Positions 1 to 18,800 of a stretch of DNA of 64,000 bases are shown here, piece by piece. The stretch's first letter is position 1; the number at the start of each line of letters is the position of its first letter. This stretch comes from Apostichopus japonicus (Eukaryota > Echinodermata > Holothuroidea > Aspidochirotida > Stichopodidae), in contig NC_092570.1 of the NCBI RefSeq assembly GCF_037975245.1, positions 1,116,501-1,180,500 of the forward strand. The letters run 5' to 3'. The notes beneath the pieces are model-generated. The model saw only the letters and a list, made by a program, of their open reading frames with translations, was not told the origin of the DNA and searched no databases. Position numbers and translations under genes: made by a program.

Positions 1-860
1 TGTCCGCATCTGACCTGAACCGCGCTTGAAGTTTGCGGAAATAACATTTTACTGAACTATATACTAGGCCTATAGGACATAGCCTAGTGTCTTCCTTCTT
101 CACATTCACGTGGAGCTTAAGTTTGTACAAAACATTAACTTTTCAGTGTCAAAGAATGCCCCCCCCCCGCCTCCAGTGCCTATGAAATCATTAGACCCTA
201 CAGTATTTATAAATTACGTACCGTCAACTTAGTTTCGGCGTCCTTCGTGTAGCAAATCTCGTTCGAAAAGTCGTCCGTTTTTCCTTGTTTGTGGGTTTCA
301 CCAGAGATGTCCTTACCCATATAATTATATCTTATGGCGTAGACTCGAGACTTCAACCCCTTCATGATAGTAAATGACTTGTTCCACCTGAATTTAGAGA
401 CGTGATTGAGTTAACCATCAAGGTATGACCCGGGTGTCTTTTCCAGAATGAATATTTGAATTGGATACAGCTTGAAATACATATGCCTACATTCTCTTTG
501 ATTAGCCTACAACTTATTTCTCGGTCACGACTTCTCTAGTACAATTGTTGTCCTCAGAGAAAATACTTTGTGTGGAGAAAATCGATCGTTTCAGCAATTG
601 GTATCGGCACATAATAGGGACGCTCCTTCAATTTCTCTCCTACGCGTATCCTGTTGTCTTGGCTACATCTTCAAAGACGGTTGGATTGCGCAATCGTCAA
701 TTCCAGTGACCAGAATGATGTAATCAACGTTGAGCATACATGTGCTCACAGAAGCTAGCCAGATCGTAGTGCAACGTATCTGCTAGTAATTTGTGTACGT
801 GTGATACGGCATACAACTGTGTCAAAACCCGGCCTCAACTCACTCAGAAATTAATTAAAA
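1..860. other. 5' flank of the PUDP-like gene
   Basis: No coding exon was recognised here. The stretch should contain the promoter and 5' UTR of the + strand gene that starts at 861. I see no convincing TATA box. A C-run lies at about 161-168 and an 8-base palindrome TAGGCCTA at 65-72, a motif that recurs near other gene 5' ends in the window. Confidence 0.4.
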
Positions 861-924
861 ATGTCGGCCAATGTGAAAGCAAATATAACTCATGTTATTT
901 TTGACATGGACGGGTTACTGCTAG
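861..924 (+). CDS. PUDP: PUDP-like gene, exon 1
   Basis: Residues 1-21 plus one base. It carries the catalytic motif FDMDGLLL and ends CTAG|GTACAT. The split codon G|AC joins exon 2 to give the conserved Asp in LLLDTE. Confidence 0.92.
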
Positions 925-3783
925 GTACATACGTAGCTACTATCATAATGTGGCTTCCTTTATCTTAATCAGTCGATATAGGCAACACTTTGTACAACTA
1001 GTAGTATACTACTAGTAGTACAGTAGTACAAGATATACAGTAGGCCTAGGCCTGACATTTATCTATTGCTACCAGTACCAGTTGTAGGCCAATGGTATGT
1101 CATATAGGATAGGCCTAGTTAGCAAATTGATACACTAGAATGTTAAATATGTATGCCTAGGCTTAAATACACCAAGCCTATAAATACTAAAAAGTTAAGA
1201 ATTATGTAACAGAGCAATAACATGGCAGGGGGAAAAGCCATGTCAGAATAATTTGGTATCAGAAATAATGTACCATTGACCATAATATTAGATAACCACC
1301 CTTATCAACAAAGGAAAGAGAATTATCCAGTCCTATTTAATAACTAAATTTGATAATTCAATTATATCTTTTTTATATTAGTAGTAATCACATAGATGTC
1401 AAAATCTGATTGAAGAGAAAGTACTTCAGCAATTGACCACTTTCATTTTGATTTTTTTTAGCTGGCTGTCTCTTGAAAAACCTCAAATCTCTCACAATAG
1501 GTTTATTCTTCTGACCCCCCCCCCCAAAAAAAATCTGGCTATCATATGAAGACCACTATTTAACATGAAAATTATGTCAGGCTGTTGACAGTCAACCTAC
1601 ATTCTTCGTATTAGATGATTTGCTTTCAGATTGAAGGAACAAATTATGATGTATTATTTTACATCTTTCTCAACAGACACTGAGAAGATTTATGAACAAG
1701 TGTACAGGGGCCTGGTGGAGAAGTATGGGAAGACTTATCCCTTTGAGCTGAAAGTTAATTGCATGGGTAGGAAGGCTTCTGAGGCAGCAAAGGTCATCAT
1801 TGATCATCTTAGCTTACCCATTTCCATAGAAGAGTGGTTAGAAGTCAGCCAAAAAGCAGTGTTAGAAAAATTTGCAGATGCTAAACTGCTACCTGGTAAG
1901 TTGTTAAACTATCTGATTGCCTTTAGTTGACAATTTCTCTAAGTTTTTATTTTGTCACCTTTTCTTGGGGGGTTGTTGTAAGCAAAATTTATGTTGTGGG
2001 CTTAAGTGTCAGTATGCTTGGTTACTGCTAGTGCATTTTGTTGCCCAATAAGGCATCTTTCAATCAAGTATTTCAGCTAATACATCGCTTTCTAGCAAGC
2101 AATGTGGTCTAGAAACAGTTTTGATATTATAATTACATGAATACTACTACCAGCAAAGATACAAAGTACACAAACAGCACTTTAAACTGGATATAAACTA
2201 AAACATACCATACAACTGGTACAAATATCCTGTCCACTGGCAGAACAGTCTCTCAACTGTCAACACCCCCAAAGGAAAGTGACCAGTGTACAGCTTCACA
2301 ACTTAGTACTGTACCACATGACCTTGAATACATGAATAGAGAGCGGGTCAAGTTTAACATCAAACAGATTATCATCATTCTTCAATTACACGTTACAGAA
2401 CACTTAGAAACAAATGTCATGTAATTTAATGTTTTCATTGAAAAAATGAAAATGTTATAGATTCTTTTTTTGACAGTTTGAATGATTACTTGACAATCTC
2501 TTTTGTTTTTGTTGCTTAAGGTGTTGATAAACTCATCAGGCACCTTCATAAACATGCCATCCCTATTGCCGTGGCAACTGGTTCCTCCTCCACCAACTTA
2601 AAAGTGAAGGCAACACACCATGGAGAGTTCTTCAGCTTATTTCATCATATTTTGTGTTCAGGAGATGACCCAGAGGTCAAACGTGGCAAGCCGAATCCAG
2701 ACATTTTCCAGATAGCAGCGTCTAGATTTAATGGAGAAACACCATCACCAGAAAAAGTGAGAAAACTTTCAATTCCTCAAAGATTTATTCCCATAAATGG
2801 TAAAAGCAATTTAACCATCATAATTAACCTATGTGATGACACATATGATGAACACCTCCCTACCCTATCCTCGTCCCTTCCCTCTCCTCTCACCCTAAGA
2901 CATAAGGTATTATGACTTTGATGTTTCTTTCAAGATCATGTTCAAGGTCAGATACATGGTAAGCCTAGATATGATGTCACAGAACTTTTGTTGCTTTGTT
3001 GACCTGTGTTTCAGCATCCATGAAAAATTTACGATTTCTTCAAAAAGTTTGTTGCCATCCCTAAATTTCAATAAATTCTTAATGAGTGAGAGAATTAATG
3101 CCAAGAAAGGAGGAGCAATGTTATAGGTACTGTATGTTGTGTGATGGTACCTAAATGGTTAGTTTCTATGGAGACCACCCTAACCAACCCCTTTTGAAAT
3201 CAGGTGTCCAGTTGAGATCATGAAGCAGGAAATATATTAGTGTCACAGTGTGCAAAGTAATTTGGAGGTTTATGGATTTTCTTTGTGATGAAAGATAGAA
3301 AATTAAAAGGTTCTGTATATATGAAATACATTGCCTCATGCTGTCATATTTTATTACTTTTGTCTTTAATTTCTGAATTTTATTGTTTTTTTTATAATTA
3401 TTGTTAAGTTATTTATTTCTGTAATTCTTAGGATGCAAAATTTTTAGACTAATATTTTTAAGCTGTAATATTTCTTAAGTTGTATAATTTTTATTTTATG
3501 CGTTTCTGTGAAGCTGCTTTGAGATCATTCTTTTGATGTAAAGCGCTATATAAGAATAAATTATTATGATATTATTATCTCATCTTTTGATTTCCATCAG
3601 GTTTTGGTATTTGAAGATTCTTTTCTTGGAGTGGAGGCAGCAAAGGCTGCTGGGATGCATTGTGTGATGGTACCAGATACGAGACTAGACAGGAAATACA
3701 CAAAGTCTGCAACAGTTGTACTCGACAGTATAGAAGACCTCTGTCTCACAGACTGGGGACTTCCCTCATTCACCGATACATGA
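861..3783 (+). CDS. PUDP: HAD-like hydrolase, pseudouridine-5'-phosphatase type (4 exons, complete)
   Basis: The joined CDS is 861-924, 1677-1895, 2521-2756 and 3601-3783 (702 nt, 233 aa). All three introns are GT..AG with phases 1, 1 and 0. HAD signatures appear in order: motif I FDMDG with nucleophile D15 and general acid/base D17, a motif II region ATGSSS at 113-118, motif III lysine K151 in GKPNPD, and motif IV FEDS with E178 and D179. The cap insert between motifs I and II (about residues 22-95, with [10 protein letters not shown]) matches the helical C1 cap of the PUDP/HDHD1 group rather than other HAD enzymes. Family members dephosphorylate pseudouridine 5'-phosphate, an RNA-breakdown product, in the cytosol. 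Length and motif spacing match the vertebrate protein (about 230 aa). The start ATG follows an A-rich context and leaves only a short tail before motif I. Substrate is inferred from family. The gene lies tail-to-tail with NKAP. Confidence 0.93.
925..1676 (+). other. PUDP intron 1
   Basis: GT..AG intron with no coding content. It holds TAGGCCTA palindromes at 1041-1048 and 1110-1117, a run of tagtagtac repeats near 1000-1030, and C/A homopolymer runs at about 1516-1531. Confidence 0.8.
1677..1895 (+). CDS. PUDP: PUDP-like gene, exon 2
   Basis: Residues 22-94 plus one base, encoding the helical cap insert. The acceptor is CTCAACAG|ACACTGAG and the donor ACCTG|GTAAGT. Conserved features include [17 protein letters not shown] and the LLPG turn that leads back to the core domain. 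Confidence 0.92.
1896..2520 (+). other. PUDP intron 2
   Basis: GT..AG intron. I see no repeat or open frame of note in it. Confidence 0.8.
2521..2756 (+). CDS. PUDP: PUDP-like gene, exon 3
   Basis: Residues 95-173. The acceptor is TTGCTTAAG|GTGTTG and the donor GAAAAA|GTGAGA. The exon carries the ATGSSS motif II region, [25 protein letters not shown] with motif III Lys151, and the following helix. Confidence 0.92.
2757..3600 (+). other. PUDP intron 3
   Basis: GT..AG intron. The second half is very T-rich and ends in a retroposon-like tail (3505-3580), listed separately. Short open frames on both strands near 2910-3126 overlap each other and look fortuitous. Confidence 0.8.
3340..3580 (+). 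mobile_element. Retroposon-like 3' tail (SINE or CR1/L2-type LINE end)
   Basis: The sequence around 3505-3580 reads GTGAAGCTGCTTTGAGATC, then GTAAAGCGCTATATAAG, followed by a degenerate ATT/TTA triplet tail. This 'AAGCgcTTTGAG ... AAAGCGCTATATAAnnA + (ATT)n' layout is a common 3' end of SINE and CR1/L2-like elements in marine invertebrates. The upstream A/T-rich part to about 3340 may be the decayed body; its left border is uncertain. Confidence 0.5.
3601..3783 (+). CDS. PUDP: PUDP-like gene, exon 4 with stop
   Basis: Residues 174-233 and a TGA stop. The acceptor is TTTCCATCAG|GTTTTG, phase 0. The exon encodes motif IV (FEDS) and the [10 protein letters not shown] helix typical of the family, then the C-terminal strand VVLDSIEDL. 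Confidence 0.93.
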   Translation, partial: VLVFEDSFLGVEAAKAAGMHCVMVPDTRLDRKYTKSATVVLDSIEDLCLTDWGLPSFTDT

Positions 3784-4062
3784 CCTTTGACATGTCCATA
3801 TATACAGAAGTAATCCATTAATTAACTAGAAGTCGTATCGACTGACTATTTACTTTTATTTCTGCATCTCTGAAGATTTTGAGATACGTGATGTATATTT
3901 TTTTAGCAAATTCTTGTTCCAAACATTGTTTTTATACCTCATTACTATAACCTCTTCTATCAGGTACAGTAATACATTCATTCTGCTGCTTTTCTCTTAT
4001 TTTTTTGCGTGAAGCTTTTCATAAAAATACACAGTCAGTAACAAAAGTAGGACCAAATACTG

Positions 4063-4068
4063 AATAAA
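4063..4068 (+). promoter_or_regulatory. Candidate polyadenylation signal of the PUDP-like gene
   Basis: A canonical AATAAA lies 280 bases after the TGA stop, the first on this strand in the 3' flank. No transcript data are available to confirm its use. Confidence 0.45.
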
Positions 4069-4699
4069 AGTTTGAATATCTCTGTCAGTAAAAATAACAA
4101 CATTCTTTTGAAGAACGAACGTGATGTTTTATTGAATGAAATTGTGAAGAATGTTTTAGCAATATTCAGCCAAATGCCAACTATACACACATCAGTGAAT
4201 TATATCCCAGCCACTGCCAGTTTAATTCATTCAAGTTTGGATTTGGCAGTGCTAAGTAAGCCAGACATGCTGTTCAGACCGAAAATTACATATAACTTGA
4301 GTGACCACTATGGCCTTCATCATACCAAAGAAGTATCATTCAAAACTATGTCCGCCTTGGTTATAACAAGCTTATACAGAGAATTGCCTCTTACCTAGTT
4401 AAATAAATTATGAAACATTTTCCTGTAATCTGGTTCTAAATTATATCTGTAATTTATTTTTTATTTTTATGAGACTGGTGTCTGTTTCAAATTTGCCCAT
4501 CTGGTGGTCTTGACTGTTACAGTAACATTCTTACAACTTACCACAGCCAACCCTTACAACTCACCCCTCCCCCTTGGATCAGATAGCATATGTAAGAGTA
4601 TTGGACCATTTTGTTTATATCATTTATTATCCTGCTGATAATTTCCCCTCTACCACCCCTTTCCCTCACCCCCTCCTCTCATATCAGGGTGAATTGAGT

Positions 4700-4744
4700 A
4701 GTGCTGGTTTGATGCTGGTTTGTGCTGGTTTTGTGCTGGTTTGA
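4700..4744 (+). repeat. Short tandem repeat, about 10-11 bp unit
   Basis: Four slightly diverged copies of GTGCTGGTTT(T) in a row. Confidence 0.8.
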
Positions 4745-4954
4745 TTGTGTTATCAATGGAATGTTTTATCTGTTTTACTGAACAATATTATTACAGTGTC
4801 AATGGTGAGTGAGGAAGGATGACTAATGCAGCTCAAAGAACTTGCCAAAATGAGAAGAAAAAGTTTTGTTCCATTTTAATTCATACTGCAGCATAGACCA
4901 TTCACTTATCACGAAATGTCTCCGATATTGAAGGGATAACTTGAACAATTGTGT

Positions 4955-5011
4955 AAACCACTGCTAGGTGGATAAATCACTGCTAGGTGGATAAACCACT
5001 GCTAGGTGGAG
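4955..5011 (+). repeat. 20-bp tandem repeat, three copies
   Basis: Three near-identical copies containing CACTGCTAGGTGGATAAA, differing by single bases. Confidence 0.85.
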
Positions 5012-6961
5012 TTACTAACTCTATTGAAGATGAGATTGCTGCATTTATTTTGCCCAGAGTGAGACAAGTGCATAAGAAGTTAAAGGTACATGTAAGAAGC
5101 TAGACCAGATACAGAAGTTAATTTGTACCATTATCGTTGTTCATTAATGTGTATTGACAACATTAGTAAATTATTTTGTTCAATAATATTTATCAAAATC
5201 ATTCTGAAATATTCATTGGATTAACCATAATACAGTTTAGAAACATGACTATAATTGTTAGTGAATCATTATTACTTGTTTCTTTTATCACAAGTTATTT
5301 CAAAATTGCTTTAAAGAGAGCTTAAAATTTACATTTTGACCTGCAATTAGGTAATAAGGTACCATTGTTTTAATGTAAGGGCCTGATAGGAATTATCCAG
5401 AAACTTATCATTCTTTAAAGGTGAATATTTAAAAAACATGAATTCCACTCAAACGTTTTCTTTGTTTTGTGATTCTATAAACATATCAACACTAAACTTA
5501 TGCCTTATGTGATCCTTTAAGGAATAACGTTGAATATGCTCTTCCATTAATACATAAAATACCAGTTGTGTTGTCCTCATAAAGTCAAGGATGTAGTGGA
5601 CTGAAATAATAGTTGAACAATGTAACTGAATATCAAATAAGTTTTATGATCTTTGTCTTTGCACACAGATTTAGATAAAACAAAAGTGAAGAAACATTTT
5701 TGAGTAAGACATTTTAAGAACAATTGTTTTGGTTTGGCATTGGGGAGGACAAGTGACACTTGTGGGTGAGGGATTTATTGTATATGGTGATTCTCTGATC
5801 CAACAGCAAAGTGTGCTAAACAAACCATGCCAGAGATAATTTCCAAAAAGTAAAGACAAAAGTAGGACTCCTTTATTAATTTATTGAACTCAATTAGGTA
5901 CATGGTATTTACATCACTGCCTTTGCGTTGAATTTTCATTCTGTACACATATTGAACACTAATACATACATGTACAGTGTCAATGTAATCATCGAAAATG
6001 AAAAGTAAAAGGAAAAAATAATTTTGCGGTCGGACAAGAGGCAAGCTTGAGCCAAATTTGTCCAAAGGTCTTGTTAATGTTCCCATCTTGTTGTTTGATC
6101 CTTTGAAGTAACACTTGATGGGTCAAAGGGTCAAAACATCTCAGAGCAAGTCACACTCCAAGAAAGAAAGACATAATTGACGAATAAGCAAGCAGTTCTT
6201 CAGTGACCCAGACAGTATTCTTTGGAAAGTCATAAGAATAAAGATAACTACTTCAGAGTGAAAGTTAATGTCAGTCTCTGTACATTCCTCTCAAACTCTA
6301 CTGACTGTGCATTTTGAAAATGTATGATAAACACAGTTTGAACCAGGTCAATACAAATCCCACTGCAATTATTCCTTCCTTGGGACGTAATAATGGATTC
6401 CCATCCCATTAGCCTAAACTCATTACTGCCAGGCAGCCTACTATAGAACAGGTTTTTTTTTTTAGATTTGTATCAAGTACCTTTAATAGACAAATAACCC
6501 GATAGGATAACAAATTGAGAGCAAGTATTGTTAAAAAGAAAGTACTCTTCAAGATTTATTTCAGGATGTCTGTTTTAACATCACATCGATGACATAGCCA
6601 GACTGACATAGTTTCTTTATGTACTTTTGCCAACAAGCGTCTTGATGCCAGAAAGTGCAGAATTTACTTTTCTGTTCATTCCTTACAAGACATATTATAA
6701 TTGTTTGCACATATTTAATGAGTTTCCCAAATTTATCAAAACTTCAATTGTGTATATCTTGGAAATGAGAGAGCTTTTCAAAAAATTTCAAACAGATTTG
6801 AATGTGAATATCACACACAACAACTGTGCTGATTATGTGAGACACTTGAGATGAACCTCCAATTCTTCTGCATTAACACTGTGCAAATATGTGATAAACT
6901 TTTAATGTGGGTACAACGTTATGAGTTTTGGTACAAAAGGTTTGGAGTACCAGCCTACCAG

Positions 6962-7007
6962 GGCAACACTATTGTAAATATTGGCAACACTATTGTTAAT
7001 ATTGGCA
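6962..7007 (+). repeat. 20-bp tandem repeat, just over two copies
   Basis: The unit is GGCAACACTATTGTTAATAT; the first copy differs by one base. Confidence 0.8.
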
Positions 7008-7189
7008 TAGGCCAGAAACCAGATTCAGAGTAAATACGATTCTCATTGTGACACTTTTGCAGGTGAGGTTTTAATGTCATTTTTTGGGGTCTTCTTATGG
7101 ACCAATTCTCTGGTTTGAATGAATCGCACTATCAGTTCATCACAGTCTCCTCTACCGAAGGCCATCAAGACATCAGATTTGTTTCGTAG

Positions 7190-14172
<6,983 letters not shown>

Positions 14173-15733
14173 ACACCCAGAGTAGGATGAAGGTTAGAAT
14201 CAGTTAAATGTTGCAACAAGAAGGCATCTGGTAGATGAATAAAATATAGTCGAATGTTAACAGAAGAAACTTCCTCACCATGAACCAGAGAGTATTCTTT
14301 ACAGCTACATATTATTTGTTTGTTTAATAGAAGACATACTATTTTGACTAAATACCATAACATTGCAAATTTTAATGTAAAATTGAGTGACATATCAATT
14401 TAAAAGTTAATCATGATCATTCATAGATGCTTTTACAGCTTTGTACTTATAGCATTTTCTTGTTAATTTCCACAACAGTTAGTTCCTGCCATAGAAGAAA
14501 TGGTAGTTTGTTCCACAGAAATTGGTGTTGTTTGTCATGGCAGAAACGATGTTGTCTATGGCAGAAACTACTGTTTTTCTTAGGTACGGAACATATTGTA
14601 GGCCTAGGCTATTTCTTGGATTATTAAAACATATTGAAAAGCAAACATAAGACAACAAGGATCACATTGTATTTTGTTAATGATTAGCCGACCTTTATTT
14701 AGGGGAAGATAGCCACCCCCCCCTCCCCACCCGGACAGTGCATTAACAGGCTTTAGTGAATAGAGTGCACTGCCAAAATGAAACATACTGTTGGCAAATC
14801 TTTTGCTTCAGTGCCTAAAGATTAACTTAAAAACAATAGACTAGTTGACTGATAACAGTGACAAGTTAATTGATAGCAGATTACTAAGAAAACTTGTTAG
14901 TAACGTTTTTGAAGGAATACTTTGCATAAACTGATCTAGGCCTAGGCTATGCCTAACTTAGGCCTGGCCTATGCCTAACTAGGCCTAGGCCTAGTGTAAC
15001 TTGATGGTGGAAACAAATGTCCCTCAAGTTAACCAACTGTTAGTGTAAGGCTAAATCCTACAAACAAAAAAATTACCAGCAGAATTTTATACAGCACAGT
15101 CAATGCTTAAATGGAAAAGATAGGCCTTCTTCTGACCAGTGTTAATGTTAGGCTACCAAAACAAACCGAAGGTGTGCAGACTTTGCTAGTAGTAAGTAGT
15201 ATTTTTTACGTTGCTTTCATACTACGCTTTGGTAGTGTCGCTAGCACACAGTACTCAAGAACACATAGAGGTGATGTAGTTCAGTGAATTGGCAACGAAT
15301 TACGATTACTCAACCAATTCTGATCTGGTCAACATGTTTTTAGTTCTGTGATGCTGCCACCTATTTTACTAGATTGCAACTATGTTGTCTTTGCCGAGTA
15401 AGAATGATTCATTGTTTATTTATAGCTATGCCAAGATTGTGTCATATTCTTCATGCCAATTATCAGTGTTTCTTGAGAAAATAACAGTGCACTACACAAC
15501 AAGATTGGTAACTTTAGGTAACACTTGATCAAATTCCAAAATATTTTGTCCCTTTCAAACTCTTCCATCCGCAATCGAACATGAAAATAGCAGAATCGGT
15601 AATAGTATAGGTACTAGTCTAGGCCGTGCACTTGTTTTCAAAGTGGGACTGTCCCCATGGCAACTCGACGTTCTCCCAAATTGGGTGATTCAGTCTGATC
15701 TGATACAGGCAAGGGAGGCAAATAAAGTACACC
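14173..15733. promoter_or_regulatory. Divergent intergenic region between NKAP and the XRRA1-like gene
   Basis: The two start codons face away from each other across 1561 bases, so this must hold both promoters and 5' UTRs. No TATA box was recognised for either gene. It holds an inverted repeat at 14474-14576 and a cluster of TAGGCCTA palindromes (14599-14606, 14937-14944, 14980-14987). Shared regulation is inferred from geometry only. Confidence 0.6.
14474..14576. repeat. Inverted repeat with about 22-base arms upstream of NKAP
   Basis: The left arm 14474-14495 (ending CCTGCCATAGA) and right arm 14555-14576 (starting TCTATGGCAG) are reverse complements apart from a few changes, with CTGCCATAG/CTATGGCAG perfect. 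A further partial copy, CATGGCAGAAAC, sits in the loop near 14536. It starts about 300 bases upstream of the NKAP ATG. Confidence 0.8.
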
Positions 15734-15830
15734 ATGGCCGTACCCGCCGGAATCAAACTGGACGATGGCACCGGCCACTTCGTGTCGAAATGCTTCCCGG
15801 CAAGGAAAATCCTTGGAGGGTCAGATGATG
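15734..15830 (+). CDS. XRRA1: XRRA1-like gene, exon 1
   Basis: Residues 1-32 plus one base, starting MAVPAGIKLDDGTG and containing CFPARKIL. The ATG has ACC before it, a good initiation context. The donor is GATGATG|GTAAGT. Confidence 0.8.
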
Positions 15831-18800
15831 GTAAGTTTAACAAAATATAAGCTAGATAAAATGATAGTATGATGTGTTATGAAACGGCTTATCAATTGCG
15901 CAATCGTTTGCACGAGTGACGTTTTTCGAATTTCTATGTCGCATGCATGTAACCTAGCCTAACTGTACAGGTCTGGAACGTCCCGTGTTTACGTTTGTCG
16001 TGTTGTGCCGAAAATAGGCCTGCAATTGACTGTTTAAGATTCTGACGGTAAATTATGAAATTTGAGAAAGTTGTGAACTGAGCCTACCCTACGTCTTCCC
16101 TAGAAGTTCAATTGGCGACTGAGTCTTTCTTTGGACTCTGGTGTATTAATCTTCAAATGAGAGTCTACTGTGGCTTGTTATCCAATCCATTCTTAGGCCT
16201 ACAGTTGTAGGCTACGTTGTCGCGTAATTTGAGGACCTACGTGCGTCGTTAGCCTAAGCCTAAATACGTTTTCTTTGAAACGTTACCGTTCTACGTATAA
16301 CACGGTATTCAGACAGTCATACTAAAAGTACGAATTTGGAATAAGATGCTTGTGTGATTATTCTTCTTAAACTATGGTTGCATTAATTGTGTCATCCACA
16401 CCTAAGGTAAGGCCTAGACCTTTATTCTTATTCAGTAATTTTATATTTTATTTCAATAATTCTAAGTTAGAGTTCTAATCTAAGTTAGGGCTTTTGAATT
16501 CAAGGTCTAGGCCTATTTACTTCAGTTCTGAAATGTTTTGCAATAAGCATAAGCGTAGGATTGTGCTTCTTGTTCATTAAAAATACAACATTCCAGTATG
16601 TGGGCATGTGGCCAAAAGCACTGATGATTCAGGATGAATTTGCTTTGGGTTTTATTAAAGTGAGTGTGGCTTAACTAGTATGAGACAGGAAGTGGTTTTC
16701 ACCCTCAGAGAACAAAGAAGGGCGAACAAATTAAGGTTAGGACTGGATTATACAGTTGTGTACAGAGAACACCAAACTGGTTAGTCCTTTCCCTGTGAAC
16801 TGAATATTATGTAGGTTTTTTTGTATACATATATTTTGTTTTGTGGTGGTTGTGTGAACTGAAATTTTCTTCATGTCCTTATATCGTATGGATGCTTAGA
16901 CAAAAGAATTAATTAGGTAGTGGACAATATTTATAGGGCTGGGACGTTGGTGAGAAGACCACCATTTGAGGTGTGCACAAGCTTTTTGATGTTACTGACA
17001 AAGCCAAGCTTTTTGTTCAGAAGTGGCATATAAACTAAAAGCATGGCCCCCTGTATTTAATATAGTGCAGTTGTGTTGAAGGTGAATGATCAAATTTTTT
17101 CCCTCACCATGGAAATTTCAAGGAACGACACAATGACAGCTCAGTTTAAATTGGTAAGTACATCCTTTGCATTCTCATTTTAATTTGTTTAACTTTTTGT
17201 TTTACAGTATATATTGATTAACTTTGTGTCGATTTGTTTCAAAAGGAAATTTTAGTATTTTTTTAGTTTCTCATTAAATTTCTGTCACTCTCCCTGTAGA
17301 AATATGGCTTACTGAGAAGAATTTTCCTATCATTTTATTTTATTTTTTGTGTATTAAATTTGTATTGAGGAAGCTAACCTGTAACTCATTTGAGTTGTAT
17401 TTATGAAGAATAAATAGGCCTCGGAAAAGTTAGATTTCCATTTGTTTTAAATGTCACAATTTCATCAACTCATGCATCTTGTGCATGCACTGTTTCCTGA
17501 AATAATTTTGGTAGGTTGATTTAAATGCTAACTGCTAGAATACTAAGCTGTCATTACAATATGTGGCAAATAATGGGAATGGAGAACTTACTTAGGTAAA
17601 TCTATATCCATTGATTATGAATAATGATAATAATAGGCAATAGGCAATGCAATTTAGTTGAGTTTTAAAACAGTGGAAAACTTTTGCAATGTAAAATAAA
17701 CTAAAACATTTACAAAACCCCATGTAACCCCTACCATCATCCATCCTCCCCACCCACAAACCCTTGCATCATCAAATTGACTGGCCGTTATTCTGAGTTA
17801 GGCTATTATTAAAAAATGGTCCATCGGTGACTTTTGTGCTCTGTTTAGTGCACATCAAATGCTTCATTCTAATGGCCACAATTTTGTAAATGCCCCTGGC
17901 CAATGATCTCTAAAATCAAAGATCCACAGCCAGAAAATCCTAAAAAGGGTTACAATTTATTTAAATTATCAACTAGTAATGTTAACAGCCTTTTTATGGA
18001 ATTGATAATAACATAATATTCATCCGTAAGTGATAAGTGTATGGGCCTCTTTCATTATCCTTCAAAATAGTAAAATAAATGTGGTTATTTATAATTGGAT
18101 TCTGAAAACATATTCAGAGCAAAATACAAAATCTCAAAGTTTAAAACAAAGAACATTAATGTATCAAGAACAAATGACAGTCTGTCAATCAAAGGCTTCT
18201 TCATTATGACTAAGTTGTGACAGAAAATACTTGTAAGTATTCATACACTGAAAATTCAACACTTGAAATTTCAAATTATGATACTAAATTTATGCTAATT
18301 GTAAATTTAACAGAAAACTGAATTTTGAAATTACAAACATATTAGTAAAACAAACACACAAATTTTTGTCTCTGAGCAATATTAATCAAGTATTGATATT
18401 TATTGATGCTTAGGTACAGTGTACAGTATATTCACAAAGTATTTAAAAGTTTACTTCACAGATGTATTTATAAACAACAACAGAAAGAGACTGTGGCTAC
18501 ACAATAGGAATAAGACTTTATTATTCGAATTTGGTTTATCAGTGGAATAAATTCATGTTCACACTTTTCTTATTTGAGATTATTAGGTTTATTTTAGATT
18601 TTATAGCTTTGAAATTTATTAATTATAAATGTTTCTTGTTTTAAAAAATAAAAATATAAAATAAAAAAGCTTTAAATTATGTACAGCATAAAATCTGCAG
18701 ATTTCTATGATCAGTTTCTGCATTCAGAAATAGGAGATGATGTTTCTGAGGATTATTCTTATAAATATGTTAAATTTTTTTTGTAAAAGTAGAAACTATA

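Noticed and set aside
4072-4398. Open frame of 108 codons just after the PUDP poly(A) signal
   Set aside because: It starts with TTG rather than ATG, shows no family signature, lacks a convincing splice context and lies in the 3' flank.
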